In this document: one piece after another, positions 52,995 to 61,187 of the stretch | How positions within the stretch are numbered: the first letter of the stretch is position 1 | Layout of the letters: every line of letters begins with the position of its first letter | Translations under genes and position numbers: made by a program | Notes under the pieces: generated by a model | The model's input: the letters and a program-made list of their open reading frames with translations, nothing else | Database searches by the model: none | Told to the model about the DNA's origin: nothing | NCBI RefSeq assembly: GCF_029968095.1 | Contig: NZ_JASCIR010000012.1 | Location: 1 to 64,000, forward strand | Source: Streptomyces solicavernae | Lineage (GTDB): Bacteria; Actinomycetota; Actinomycetes; Streptomycetales; Streptomycetaceae | Direction: 5' to 3' | DNA length: 64,000 nucleotides

Positions 52995-54187
52995 GGATCG
53001 ATCCGGGACACGCTTCCACCGAGGTCGAGGACGTACAGCTCACCGTCGCCGTCCTGCGCGAACGAGACGACCTCGCCGCCGTTGACCCCGAGGTCGTGCT
53101 CGCCGGTCACCTTGCCGTTCTCGATCTCCAGCGAGCGCAGGGTGCCGTCGCAGTAGTCGCTGAACACGTAATGTCCCTGAAGCCCCGGGACCTTGTCGCC
53201 CCGGTAGACGTAGCCGCCGGTCACCGAGCAGCCGAGGCCGTTGCGGTCGTACTCGTGGATCGGCGGGACATGGTTCGCGGGCTCGGTGCCGCCCCGGAAG
53301 GGATGGTTGCCCTCCATCGCGGACCAGCCGTAGTTCTCGCCGCCCTTGCTGTCGGCCGGAGCCCAGTCGATCTCCTCCCAGGCGCTCTGGCCGACGTCAC
53401 CGATCAGCAGATCGCCCGTACCCGAGTCGAAGGAGAACTTCCATGGGTTGCGCAGCCCGTACGCCCAGATCTCGTCCCTCGCCTCCGGATCGTCGACGAA
53501 CGGGTTGTCCGCGGGCACGGCGTACGGGTCGCCGCCGCTCGGGTCGATCCGCAGCAGCTTGCCGAGGAGGGTGCCGAGGTTCTGTCCGTTGCCGTGCGGG
53601 TCCCCGCCGGAGCCGCCGTCGCCGAGCGCGATGTACAGATAGCCGTCGGGGCCGAACCTGATGTCGCCGCCGTTGTGGTTCGCGTACGGCTGCGTCTGGG
53701 TGAGGACGGTGCGCCGGGTGCCGGGCTGCAGCTTGCCGTCCTCGACGGCGAACTCGTCGACGGTGCTGGTGCCTTCGCGGTCGGTGAACGAGATGTAGAA
53801 GTGGCTGAAGTCCTGGTCGAAGGCGATGCCGAGGAGGCCGCGCTCGCCGTCGGTGGTGGTCTCGCCGGAGATGTCGAGGACGGGTTCGCCGAGGCCCTGG
53901 TCACCCAGGACCCGTACGGTTCCGGCGCGTTCGGCGATCCAGACGGCGCCACCGGGACCGGCGGTTCCTGCGGACGGATTCTTGGCGGTGGCCACTTCCT
54001 TGAGCGCGACTTGCGGGGCCTGCGGGGCCTGTGCGGCTCGGGCCGCGTGTGCGGCCTGGGCGGTGGTCCGTGCGCGGGCGGTGCCGGTGTCGGCCTCCTC
54101 GGCGGAGGCCGTGGCGAGGGCGAGGGAGGCGATGAGGCAGACGGCGGCGGTGCCGACGACGGCCGAGCTTCTGGTGCGTAAGTTCAC
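52988..54187 (-). CDS. Secreted PQQ-dependent sugar dehydrogenase
   Basis: 399 residues from a GTG with AGGAGG 8 bp upstream. A signal peptide (RSSAVVGTAAVCLIASLALATASA) and an Ala-rich linker precede a beta-propeller: GERGLLGIAFDQDF, PYANHNGGDIRFGPDGYLYIALGDGG, KLLRIDPSGGDPY, EIWAYGLRNPWKFSFD, GENYGWSAMEGN and GGYVYRG. These match the glucose/sorbosone dehydrogenase (GSDH) family that oxidises sugars with PQQ. It acts outside the membrane; the electron acceptor is not evident. Confidence 0.92.
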   Translation of the reverse strand: MNLRTRSSAVVGTAAVCLIASLALATASAEEADTGTARARTTAQAAHAARAAQAPQAPQVALKEVATAKNPSAGTAGPGGAVWIAERAGTVRVLGDQGLGEPVLDISGETTTDGERGLLGIAFDQDFSHFYISFTDREGTSTVDEFAVEDGKLQPGTRRTVLTQTQPYANHNGGDIRFGPDGYLYIALGDGGSGGDPHGNGQNLGTLLGKLLRIDPSGGDPYAVPADNPFVDDPEARDEIWAYGLRNPWKFSFDSGTGDLLIGDVGQSAWEEIDWAPADSKGGENYGWSAMEGNHPFRGGTEPANHVPPIHEYDRNGLGCSVTGGYVYRGDKVPGLQGHYVFSDYCDGTLRSLEIENGKVTGEHDLGVNGGEVVSFAQDGDGELYVLDLGGSVSRIDPA

Positions 54188-54575
54188 CGTGGCCCTCCTA
54201 GGGGCGGCGAAGGGCGAGGTCGCACAGTGCAGGGCACGGGCGCCGATCTGCGCTCCGCTGTGCCCGCGGCGACACTCGACCGGGGTGGGGGGATGGTGTG
54301 TCACGGATGGTGTGTCACTGGCTACGGCTGAGGATACGGAGACGTCGGCGGCTGGCATAGACCAATGCCGGGATTCCTCCCCGAATGGCGGCTGCCGGCC
54401 CCTCGGCCCCCGGCGGGTCCGCCCTCGGCCGCTCAGGCCCGAGCTGCCGTGTTTCGGGCAGGCCCGAAACATCCCCGCGGCCTCTGGTTGACCGGGGGAC
54501 TGGTCCGTCAAGCTGCCTGGGCAACGAGGAAAACGGGTCTGGAACGATCATCCATGTTCAAACGGGGAGGAACTG
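54188..54575. other. Divergent intergenic region
   Basis: 388 bp. A direct repeat GGATGGTGTGTCAC occurs twice at 54290-54318. The last 45 bp before the DUF2690 gene are AT-richer (GAGGAAAACGGG, CATGTTCAAACGG) and probably hold its promoter. Nothing else is assignable. Confidence 0.6.
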
Positions 54576-55046
54576 ATGGCACGTGTCCGCCTGGCGACCG
54601 CAGCGGCATCACTCACGCTGGCTACCGGGTCGCTCGTTCTCGCACCTGCTGCTGCAACTGCGGCCGAGCAGGCACCTACCGGAGGATGCTGGAACTGGGG
54701 ATGCGAGGGGAAGAACCCCGCCGCCTACTGCGGCGGTGACGCACGTACCGTTGACAGTGCGCGTCTCGGCGGCAGCAATGGCGCCCTGCTGGAGCTGCGC
54801 TACAGCCCTTCGTGCGAGGCGATCTGGGCCCGGCTGTCCGACGCCCCCTTCGACGAGAACAACGCGAAGGCCGGAGACGCGCAGATCCAGCGCAATGGCT
54901 CCAGCAAGGACTACTGGTGCCAGGTTCCGGTCAACGGCTCGTCCTGCTACACGGAGATGCTCGCGGATCACAACATGACCGCGTATGCGTGGGCCGACTA
55001 CGACACCTCGGTCTACTACTACAAGGGCCGCACCGGCTCCTACTGA
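54576..55046 (+). CDS. Secreted DUF2690 protein
   Basis: 156 residues, ATG with GGGGAGGAA upstream. A signal peptide (ATAAASLTLATGSLVLAPAAATAA) precedes a small domain with Cys residues in GGCWNWGC, YCGGDA, CEAIW, YWCQV and SCYTEM, and LELRYSPSCEAIWARLS, matching DUF2690. Several disulphides are likely. Extracellular; function unknown. Confidence 0.85.
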   Translation: MARVRLATAAASLTLATGSLVLAPAAATAAEQAPTGGCWNWGCEGKNPAAYCGGDARTVDSARLGGSNGALLELRYSPSCEAIWARLSDAPFDENNAKAGDAQIQRNGSSKDYWCQVPVNGSSCYTEMLADHNMTAYAWADYDTSVYYYKGRTGSY

Positions 55047-55062
55047 CCGACAGCATCACGAC

Positions 55063-55111
55063 AACGCCTGCCCCTGAGGCCCCGAGGCCCCGAGGCCCCG
55101 GGGCGGGCGTT
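55063..55111. terminator. Bidirectional hairpin with GAGGCCCC repeats in the loop
   Basis: AACGCCTGCCCC and GGGGCGGGCGTT pair at 11 of 12 positions. The loop carries three GAGGCCCC-like units. It separates the convergent DUF2690 and deacetylase genes. Confidence 0.8.
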
Positions 55112-55166
55112 GCCGTGTGTCCGTCCCGGGCTGTTCGTCAGCGCCGCCGAGGACCGCCCGCCCCGC

Positions 55167-56072
55167 TCACCGCATGTCCACCGGCCGCTCCTTCCCCGCG
55201 AACGGGAAGCGGGCGCGGAAGTCGTCCGCCGCGTCCTCAAGCGTGCAGAAACTGACGCCCTCGTGGCCCGAGACGTACTCGATGAACCGCTCCAGCATCA
55301 GCAGCACCTGCGGGCGGCCGGAGACGTCCGGGTGCAGCGTGACGGGGATGACCGCGTAGTCCAACTCCCGGTGCACCCAGTCGAACTGGTCCTTCCAGTC
55401 CTGCTCCAGGGCGCGCGGGCTGACGTAGCCGTGGCTGTTGTGGGAGTGCTTGTTGAACATCATCGGCGGCAGGTCGTCCACGTACCAGTTGCCGCAGAAC
55501 TCCACCAGGTCCACCTCGTGGCCGTGGACCAGGGGCTTCATCCAGTCCGCCGCGTCCTTGGTGTAGTCGATCTTCGTCCAGCTGTCGCCGACGCGGGCGT
55601 AGAACGGGGTGAAGTCCCGGTAGTTCTGGGAGTGGTCGTAGGAGAAGCCGTACTTGTGCAGCAGCGCGGCCGTCTGGGCGGACATTTCCCACCAGGGGGC
55701 GACGTAGCCGCGCGGCTTGCGGCCCGCGAAGGACTCGATCAGCTCGACGCTGCGGGCGAGGACGTCCTCCTCCTGCCGTGGGGTCATCGCGATGGGGTTC
55801 TCGTGCGAGTAGCCGTGCGCGCCGATCTCGTGACCGGCCTCGATCACCATCTCGGTCTGCGCCGGGAAGGTCTCGATGGAGTGGCCGGGGATGAACCAGG
55901 AGGTGCGGATGGAGTACCGCTCGAACAGCTTCAGCAGCCGCGGGGTGCCGACCTCGCCGGCGAAGACGCCGCGCTGGATGTCGTTGGGCGAGTCCTCACC
56001 GCCGTACGAGCCGAGCCAGCCGGCGACGGCGTCGACGTCCACGCCGAGTGCGATCTTGATGTCCTTGGCCAT
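55167..56072 (-). CDS. Polysaccharide deacetylase/PuuE-like family protein
   Basis: 301 residues, ATG with AAGGACC upstream. The NodB-type metal site is seen in [27 protein letters not shown] (His pair) and [11 protein letters not shown]. The sequence is closer to the cytosolic PuuE/PgdA-like group than to secreted chitin deacetylases, and no signal peptide is present. Members act on allantoin, imides or peptidoglycan. It lies downstream of the racemase-GAF and MFS genes, which suggests ring-amide catabolism. Confidence 0.85.
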   Translation of the reverse strand: MAKDIKIALGVDVDAVAGWLGSYGGEDSPNDIQRGVFAGEVGTPRLLKLFERYSIRTSWFIPGHSIETFPAQTEMVIEAGHEIGAHGYSHENPIAMTPRQEEDVLARSVELIESFAGRKPRGYVAPWWEMSAQTAALLHKYGFSYDHSQNYRDFTPFYARVGDSWTKIDYTKDAADWMKPLVHGHEVDLVEFCGNWYVDDLPPMMFNKHSHNSHGYVSPRALEQDWKDQFDWVHRELDYAVIPVTLHPDVSGRPQVLLMLERFIEYVSGHEGVSFCTLEDAADDFRARFPFAGKERPVDMR

Positions 56073-56084
56073 GTGGGGTCCTTG

Positions 56085-56155
56085 TCTACGTACGAATACG
56101 TACGGATACATACGAATACATACGGATATCTACGGATATCTACGGATACGTGGGA
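56085..56155. repeat. 10-bp AT-richer tandem repeat
   Basis: Six or seven copies of a TACGGATAYS/TACGAATACA-type decamer fill the gap between the deacetylase and racemase genes. It contains several TACGTA and GGATAT words and is distinctly AT-richer than the surroundings. Confidence 0.88.
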
Positions 56156-56174
56156 TGGGGTACCAGAATCGGGT

Positions 56175-57473
56175 TCAGTGGGCGTCGTCGAGCGCCGCGT
56201 GGATGCGCGCGACCGCGTCGGCGACGGCCGCGGAGTCCTGCTCGCTCCACTCGCGTTCGGCCATGCTGTGCACCGAGATCCAGCCGGCCATCGCCCCGTC
56301 CCGCTCCACAGGAGCGAGCAGCTGCGCGTGCACCCCGTACACGTCGACCAACGCCTGCGGCGGCTGCGGATCGGTGCGGAAGTGCGGCTGTACGAGCGGC
56401 CTGCGGTGCTGCTCCAGCCACTCCACGGTGTTGAGGCGGCGCTGGTCCAGCGAGGCGTCGCGGCGGATGGAGCGGATGCCGTCGCCCAGCGCCTCCCCGG
56501 CGGTGAGGTCCACGGTGAGGCCGTGCCCGGGCAGGTCGACGCGGAACGTGGTGCGGTCCGCGCCGGTGGCCCCGCGCAGCTCGGTCAGGGCCCGCTGGAT
56601 GCGGGCGCGCAGGCTGCCGGAGCGCAGCAGGTCGCCGTGGCCGGGCAGCGCCGGGTGTGCGTCCGCCAGGTCGAGGGCCTGCCAGAGGGTGGCGGCGACC
56701 GAGTCGAACACCGGGATTCCCAGGGCGGGTTCGAGCTCGGCGGCGGGCCGGGCCCCGTACACGTTGGTGCAGACGACGGCGACGGCGTGCGCGTCCCCGG
56801 CGGCGCCCCCCGCGGTGTCCCCGGCGGCTGCCGCGGCCTCGATCTGCCGGGCGACGTCCCGCTCCGGGACCCGCGCGAACGCCTCGTTCTCGCTGATGCC
56901 GAGCGGCTCGGCGAGCGTGCAGGCCACGCCCTCCTTCGCGTACGTCCGCACGATCCGCTCGGCGACGTCCCGCGTGTACGGCACCGCGAGCCCGAGGCTG
57001 CTCACGCCGTACGCGGCGCAGGCGCCGAGCAGCGCGAGGGTGGACGTGGTGGCGGGGACGCCGGTCTCGGCGGTGATCGACTCGCACAGCGCGCGGTCGC
57101 GGTCGACGCCGAGCCACGAGCCGGAGGTGCCGTTCCAGGCGATGACGTCGACCTGCGCGTCGGCGAGCTGCAGCGCGGCCGCGAGCATGGGCGCCGGGTC
57201 GAACTGCGCGTCGGACCCGGAGTCGAGGGCGATCCTGGTGACCGGCACCCGGGCGAAGTGCGCCGTGGCCGTGGCCGTGGCCGTGGCCGTAGCCGCGGCC
57301 TCGCCGGAGCCGGTGCCCGAGCGCGTGCCCGTGCCCTTGCCCGTTCCCGCGGTGGAGCCGTGCAGCAGGTCGTTTCCCGTGCCCGTGGCGGAGCCGTGCA
57401 GCAGGTCGTAAGTGACCGGTTCCAGGCAGGTGTTGGAGGACGGGGTGAGCATCCCGATACGGACGGAACTCAT
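56175..57473 (-). CDS. Asp/Glu racemase-like (maleate isomerase family) protein with C-terminal GAF domain
   Basis: 432 residues; the ATG overlaps the MFS stop (ATGA). The N-terminal domain opens MSSVRIGMLTPSSNTCLEPV with the family Cys at residue 15, followed by VAVVCTNVYGARP (second Cys) and IPVFDSVAATLWQAL, as in maleate isomerase/Asp-Glu-hydantoin racemase enzymes. Residues about 24-70 are an inserted DLLHGS..GTG and ATATATAT repeat. The last 150 residues (LNTVEWLEQHRRPLVQPHF, GAMAGWISVHSMAEREWSEQD) look like a GAF domain. A catalytic and sensor fusion. Confidence 0.82.
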   Translation of the reverse strand: MSSVRIGMLTPSSNTCLEPVTYDLLHGSATGTGNDLLHGSTAGTGKGTGTRSGTGSGEAAATATATATATAHFARVPVTRIALDSGSDAQFDPAPMLAAALQLADAQVDVIAWNGTSGSWLGVDRDRALCESITAETGVPATTSTLALLGACAAYGVSSLGLAVPYTRDVAERIVRTYAKEGVACTLAEPLGISENEAFARVPERDVARQIEAAAAAGDTAGGAAGDAHAVAVVCTNVYGARPAAELEPALGIPVFDSVAATLWQALDLADAHPALPGHGDLLRSGSLRARIQRALTELRGATGADRTTFRVDLPGHGLTVDLTAGEALGDGIRSIRRDASLDQRRLNTVEWLEQHRRPLVQPHFRTDPQPPQALVDVYGVHAQLLAPVERDGAMAGWISVHSMAEREWSEQDSAAVADAVARIHAALDDAH

Positions 57474-58795
57474 CGGACGGACAGCCTCCTGCTGTAGTCG
57501 AGGACGAGGGACGAGGCGGTGAAGAGGAGACCGGCGCCGACGAAGTAGAGCAGCGCCCAGGTGTACGAGCCGGTGCCGCCGACGATGAAGCCGACCGCGA
57601 TCGGCGTCACGATGCCCGCGATGTTCCCGGCGAGATTCATCGCACCGCCCATCACCCCGGCGTTGGCGCGCCCGCCGAGCAGCGACGGAAGGGACCAGTA
57701 CAGGCCCGCCCAGCGCAGGAAGAACAGCACGCCGGAGAGCAGCAGTACGGCGGTCAGCGCGTCCGGCACCAGGACCACGCCGAGCAGCCCGCCGACGACG
57801 GCCGCGCCCGCGGTGCCCATCAGGGTCCGCAGGACGCGGTTGGCGCCCGCGCCCCGGGACCGCCAGTGGTCGGCCAGCCAGCCGCCGATGAGCTCGCCGA
57901 CGAAGCCCGCGCCGAAGATGACGAGCGTGGACCAGCCGATGGCGGCGATGTCGAAGCCCTTGGTCTCGGAGAGATACAGCGGGCCCCAGGTGAGCAGCCC
58001 GTAGAAGACCCCGTTGAAGCCCATCCAGCCCAGGCACATCGCCCAGAACGAGCGGTACTTGAGGTACGGGCGCAGGCCGGTGCGCTCGTCCGTGGCGTCC
58101 GCCTCGGCGTCCTCCTCGGCGTGTGCGCGCTCGATGTACGCGGCCTCCGCCTCGTTGACGGCGGGGTGCTCGCGCGGGGTGTCGCGTACGTACCAGTAGG
58201 CGAGCAGGCCCACCACGACGGTGGCGACGCCCGCGATGACGAAGCTGGTGCGCCAGCTTCCCGTCAGGCCGATCAGGGCGGAGATGATGATGCCGCCGAG
58301 TGCGGCGCCGAGCGGTGCGCCGCCGTCGAGGAGGACGGCGCCGCGGCCGCGCTCCTTCGCGGGCAGCCACTGGGCGTTGAGCTTGCCGCCGGCGGGCATG
58401 ACGGGCGCTTCGACGGCGCCGAGCAGCAGCCGGTAGCCGAGCAGCGAGCCGACGCCGGTCGCGGCGGCGGTGACGCCCTGGGCGACGCCCCAGCCGACGC
58501 AGGCCCCGGAGGCCATCAGGCGCGGGCCGAACCGGTCGATGAGCCAGCCGCCGGGGATCTGCATCAGGGCGTACGTCCAGAAGAACGCGCTGAGCACAAA
58601 GCCGGTGGTCTCCTTGCTGAGCCCCAGATCCTCGGTGATCAGGGGCAGGGCCACGGAAACGGAGCCGCGGTCGATGTAGTTGAGCGAGACCACGCCGAGC
58701 AGCAGGACGAACATCTTCCAACGGACCCGGCTCGGCCGGTCCTTCGCGGTCCGTCTGTCGGCGGTGGTGGACTGTGGGGCCGTGCGTGAACTCAT
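57470..58795 (-). CDS. MFS transporter, ACS (anion:cation symporter)-like
   Basis: 441 residues with 12 predicted membrane segments. LNYIDRGSVSVALPLITEDL, FFWTYALMQIPGGWLIDRFGPR and MPAGGKLNAQWLPAKERGRG are hallmarks of the ACS subfamily that carries hexuronates, galactonate, phthalate or similar acids. It is the first gene of the leftward operon. Its ATG lies inside one of the three GTATACC-like operator sites (58794-58803), so GntR binding could block both transcription and translation. Confidence 0.9.
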   Translation of the reverse strand: MSSRTAPQSTTADRRTAKDRPSRVRWKMFVLLLGVVSLNYIDRGSVSVALPLITEDLGLSKETTGFVLSAFFWTYALMQIPGGWLIDRFGPRLMASGACVGWGVAQGVTAAATGVGSLLGYRLLLGAVEAPVMPAGGKLNAQWLPAKERGRGAVLLDGGAPLGAALGGIIISALIGLTGSWRTSFVIAGVATVVVGLLAYWYVRDTPREHPAVNEAEAAYIERAHAEEDAEADATDERTGLRPYLKYRSFWAMCLGWMGFNGVFYGLLTWGPLYLSETKGFDIAAIGWSTLVIFGAGFVGELIGGWLADHWRSRGAGANRVLRTLMGTAGAAVVGGLLGVVLVPDALTAVLLLSGVLFFLRWAGLYWSLPSLLGGRANAGVMGGAMNLAGNIAGIVTPIAVGFIVGGTGSYTWALLYFVGAGLLFTASSLVLDYSRRLSVR

Positions 58796-58803
58796 GGCAT
58801 ACC
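58794..58803. promoter_or_regulatory. GntR-type operator candidate overlapping the MFS start
   Basis: ATGGCATACC overlaps the MFS start codon region. It resembles 58886-58897 and 58930-58941. Confidence 0.5.
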
Positions 58804-58885
58804 CTCAATTCGGGCAGGGGCAGGGAGAGGCTGCAGGCAGGGGTGAGGCAGAGATGACGCGCCGATGACCTGGGGGTTTCCCGTT

Positions 58886-58897
58886 ATGGCATACCAA
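58886..58897. promoter_or_regulatory. GntR-type operator candidate
   Basis: ATGGCATACCAA, about 90 bp upstream of the MFS gene and 45 bp from the next copy. Confidence 0.6.
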
Positions 58898-58929
58898 AAA
58901 GTAGGGGCGCTCCGCTGGGGCGTCAAGAG

Positions 58930-58941
58930 TTTGGTATACCG
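58930..58941. promoter_or_regulatory. GntR-type operator candidate
   Basis: TTTGGTATACCG contains the palindrome GGTATACC and lies about 90 bp before the divergent gntR start. Near-identical to the site at 17133. Confidence 0.65.
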
Positions 58942-58964
58942 TAAGTGGAAGATCTTTTACGGGG

Positions 58965-59027
58965 ACGCACACGAGGGCGCACACGAGGACGTACACGAGG
59001 ACGTACACGGGGGCGTACACGGGGAGG
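58965..59027. repeat. 12-bp tandem repeats ahead of gntR
   Basis: About five GTACACGAGGAC-like units directly upstream of the GntR gene; the last contributes to its GGGGAGG ribosome site. Confidence 0.85.
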
Positions 59028-59031
59028 AAAC

Positions 59032-59721
59032 GTGACTCAGGACGGATCGCAGCCGGCAGCCAGGCGGCCCGCATCCCTCACCAGGACGGCCTGGCTGCGC
59101 GACCAGGTCTGCGAGGAGCTGCGCGACCGCATCATCACCGGCCGGCTCGGCCCCGGCGACCGGCTCGTGGAGCGCGATCTGGCCGAGGAGTTCAGCGTCT
59201 CCCGCGTGCCCGTGCGCGAGGCGATCCGCATCCTGCTCGCCGAGGGGTTCCTCACCGCGGCGTCGCCGCGCCGGATCGTCGTCAAGGGGTACGACCGCAA
59301 GGACGTGGAGAACCTTTTCGACCTCCGCGAGGCCCTGGAGGTCCTTGCGGTCCGCCGCGCCGCCGAACGCTGCGACGCGGCCGGACTCGCCGTCCTGAAA
59401 CGCCTGTTGGAGAACGCCCGCCGGGCGACGCTCTCCGGCAGGCCCGACCGCATCTCCCGCGCCAACGCGGCGTTTCACCACCAGATCATGGAGCTCGCCG
59501 ACAACGAACTCCTCGCCTCCACGGTCGAACCTCTGGAGGGCCGGCTCCGCTGGCTGTTCCAGCAGGTCGACGAGCCGGGCGCGCTCTGGGAGGAGCACAA
59601 CTCCCTCTACCGCGCGATCGCTTCGGGCGACGCGGACGCCTCGGCGGAGGCGTCACTGCGTCATGTACGCCACTACCGGGCGGTGGCGTTGGGGATGCTG
59701 TTCGGGGAGGGGGAAGGGTAG
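59032..59721 (+). CDS. GntR family regulator, FadR/FCD subfamily
   Basis: 229 residues from a GTG with GGGGAGG 5 bp upstream. The winged helix reads LVERDLAEEFSVSRVPVREAIRILLAEGFL; the C-terminal FCD domain has the metal/ligand region ANAAFHHQIMELADNELL and HVRHYRAVALGML. Divergent from the MFS-racemase-deacetylase operon, with three GTATACC-like sites between them, so it is their probable regulator. Confidence 0.9.
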   Translation: MTQDGSQPAARRPASLTRTAWLRDQVCEELRDRIITGRLGPGDRLVERDLAEEFSVSRVPVREAIRILLAEGFLTAASPRRIVVKGYDRKDVENLFDLREALEVLAVRRAAERCDAAGLAVLKRLLENARRATLSGRPDRISRANAAFHHQIMELADNELLASTVEPLEGRLRWLFQQVDEPGALWEEHNSLYRAIASGDADASAEASLRHVRHYRAVALGMLFGEGEG

Positions 59722-60028
59722 GGGGGCAGGGGTAGGGGGGCAGGGGCAGGTGAAGCCCCTGCTCACGCCTTGAACGCGTCCCGAACGCCCCCGGAAGCGC
59801 CCCCGGAACCGCCCCCGGAACCGCGCCCGGGTGCCCCGGAACCGCGCCCGGGTGCCCCGGAACCGCCCCGAACGCCGCTGAACTCCGACTGGACTCCCGC
59901 GTACGGAAACCTCTGCGGCAAGCATTGACAACCTTGCGCAATCCTTCGCAGGATAGGCGCCACCGGTCACCGATGACCGGCCGCGTCCCGGCGCTTCGCC
60001 GGGGCAACTGCACTCCGGAGGTGGACCG
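59722..60028. other. Intergenic region with GC repeats and lacI promoter
   Basis: 307 bp. Positions 59770-59875 hold GAACCGCGCCCGGGTGCCCC-type direct repeats. The promoter of the LacI gene lies at 59925-59956. Confidence 0.7.
59925..59956 (+). promoter_or_regulatory. lacI promoter with LacI-type operator
   Basis: TTGACA (-35) is followed by the perfect palindrome TTGCGCAA at 59934-59941 and a GGATAG (-10-like) about 20 bp on. LacI proteins bind inverted repeats with a CG centre, so autoregulation is likely. Confidence 0.6.
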
Positions 60029-61021
60029 TTGGCGGCAACGCTCACCGATGTGGCCAAGTGCGCCGAGGTCGCCCTGTCGACCGCGTCCCGCGCCTTCAGC
60101 GACCCGGGCCGGCTCGGCCCCGCGACCCTCCGCAAGGTCCTGTCCGCGGCACAGGAACTCGGCTACGCACCGCCGGCCGCCCGCCAGGCCGCGCCGGAAC
60201 CGGCGGGCGCGACCGTCGCCGTCGTCGTCCCCGACATCGCCCACCCGTTGTTCGGCGTGTTCGTCAAGGCCGCCCAGGCCGCCGGACGTGGCCGCCGTAC
60301 GACCGTCGTCCTCGCCGACACCGACTTCCGGCCCGAGCGGGAGCGCGAGGTCATCGCCCAACTCCGCGACCGGGCCGACGGGTTGCTGCTCTGCACCCCC
60401 TGGCTGGAGACCGACGAACTGCTCGGTCTGTGCGGCGCCACCCCGGTCGTGCTCGTCAACCGCGAGGCGCCCGGCACGGCCTGCGTGCTCACCGACACCG
60501 CGGACGGGCTGCGGCAGGCCTGCGAGCACCTGGCCGCGCTCGGCCACCGCCGGCTCGCGTACGTACAGGGTGAGCGCCGCTCCCGGCTCAACCGGGAACG
60601 CCTCGAACAGGCCCGCACCGCCGCGAAGGAAGCCGGTCTCGCACTCCTCCCGCTCGGCTGGCAGGCCCAGACGTACGAGGGCGGGAAGGCCGCCGCGGCC
60701 GGGGTCCTCGCCACCGGGGCGAGCGCGGTCCTCACCCACAACGACCCGATGGCGCTCGGCGTCGTCGCGGGCGCCCGCGCGCTCGGCGCCCGCGTGCCCG
60801 AGGACCTGAGCGTCGTCGGCGTGGACGGCATCCCCTTCGCGGAACTCGCCCAGCCCGCGTTGACCACCGTCGCGGTGCCGCTGCGGGAGGCCGGCGGCGC
60901 GGCGCTCGACCTGCTCGAACTGTCCCTCGGCGGAGCCCCGGCCACCCCGCGCACCGTCACCCTTCCCACTCAGCTCGTCGTACGCGACACCACCGGGCCC
61001 GCCCCCGCTCCGCGGGCCTGA
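60029..61021 (+). CDS. LacI family transcriptional regulator
   Basis: 330 residues from TTG, supported by GGAGG 8 bp upstream and no ATG or GTG in frame there. The DNA-binding headpiece is LTDVAKCAEVALSTASRAFSDPGRLGPATLRKVLSAAQELGY; the periplasmic-binding-like effector domain spans about residues 60-320 (VAVVVPDIAHPLFGVFVKAA, DLSVVGVDGIPFAELAQPALT). The dehydrogenase and transporter genes follow on the same strand. Confidence 0.9.
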   Translation: MAATLTDVAKCAEVALSTASRAFSDPGRLGPATLRKVLSAAQELGYAPPAARQAAPEPAGATVAVVVPDIAHPLFGVFVKAAQAAGRGRRTTVVLADTDFRPEREREVIAQLRDRADGLLLCTPWLETDELLGLCGATPVVLVNREAPGTACVLTDTADGLRQACEHLAALGHRRLAYVQGERRSRLNRERLEQARTAAKEAGLALLPLGWQAQTYEGGKAAAAGVLATGASAVLTHNDPMALGVVAGARALGARVPEDLSVVGVDGIPFAELAQPALTTVAVPLREAGGAALDLLELSLGGAPATPRTVTLPTQLVVRDTTGPAPAPRA

Positions 61022-61187
61022 GCTGCCGGACCCCGGGCGTCAAGCACACCAGCCACGGCTGGTCACGGCCGGTCACCGTCGGTCATCGTCGGTCACCGCC
61101 GCCACCACCAGCCGCCGCCGGACGTCCCCGGCAAGCTCGGCAACCCTCGGCAACATCCCGCAAGCCCCGCTCAGAAGGGCCTTACCC

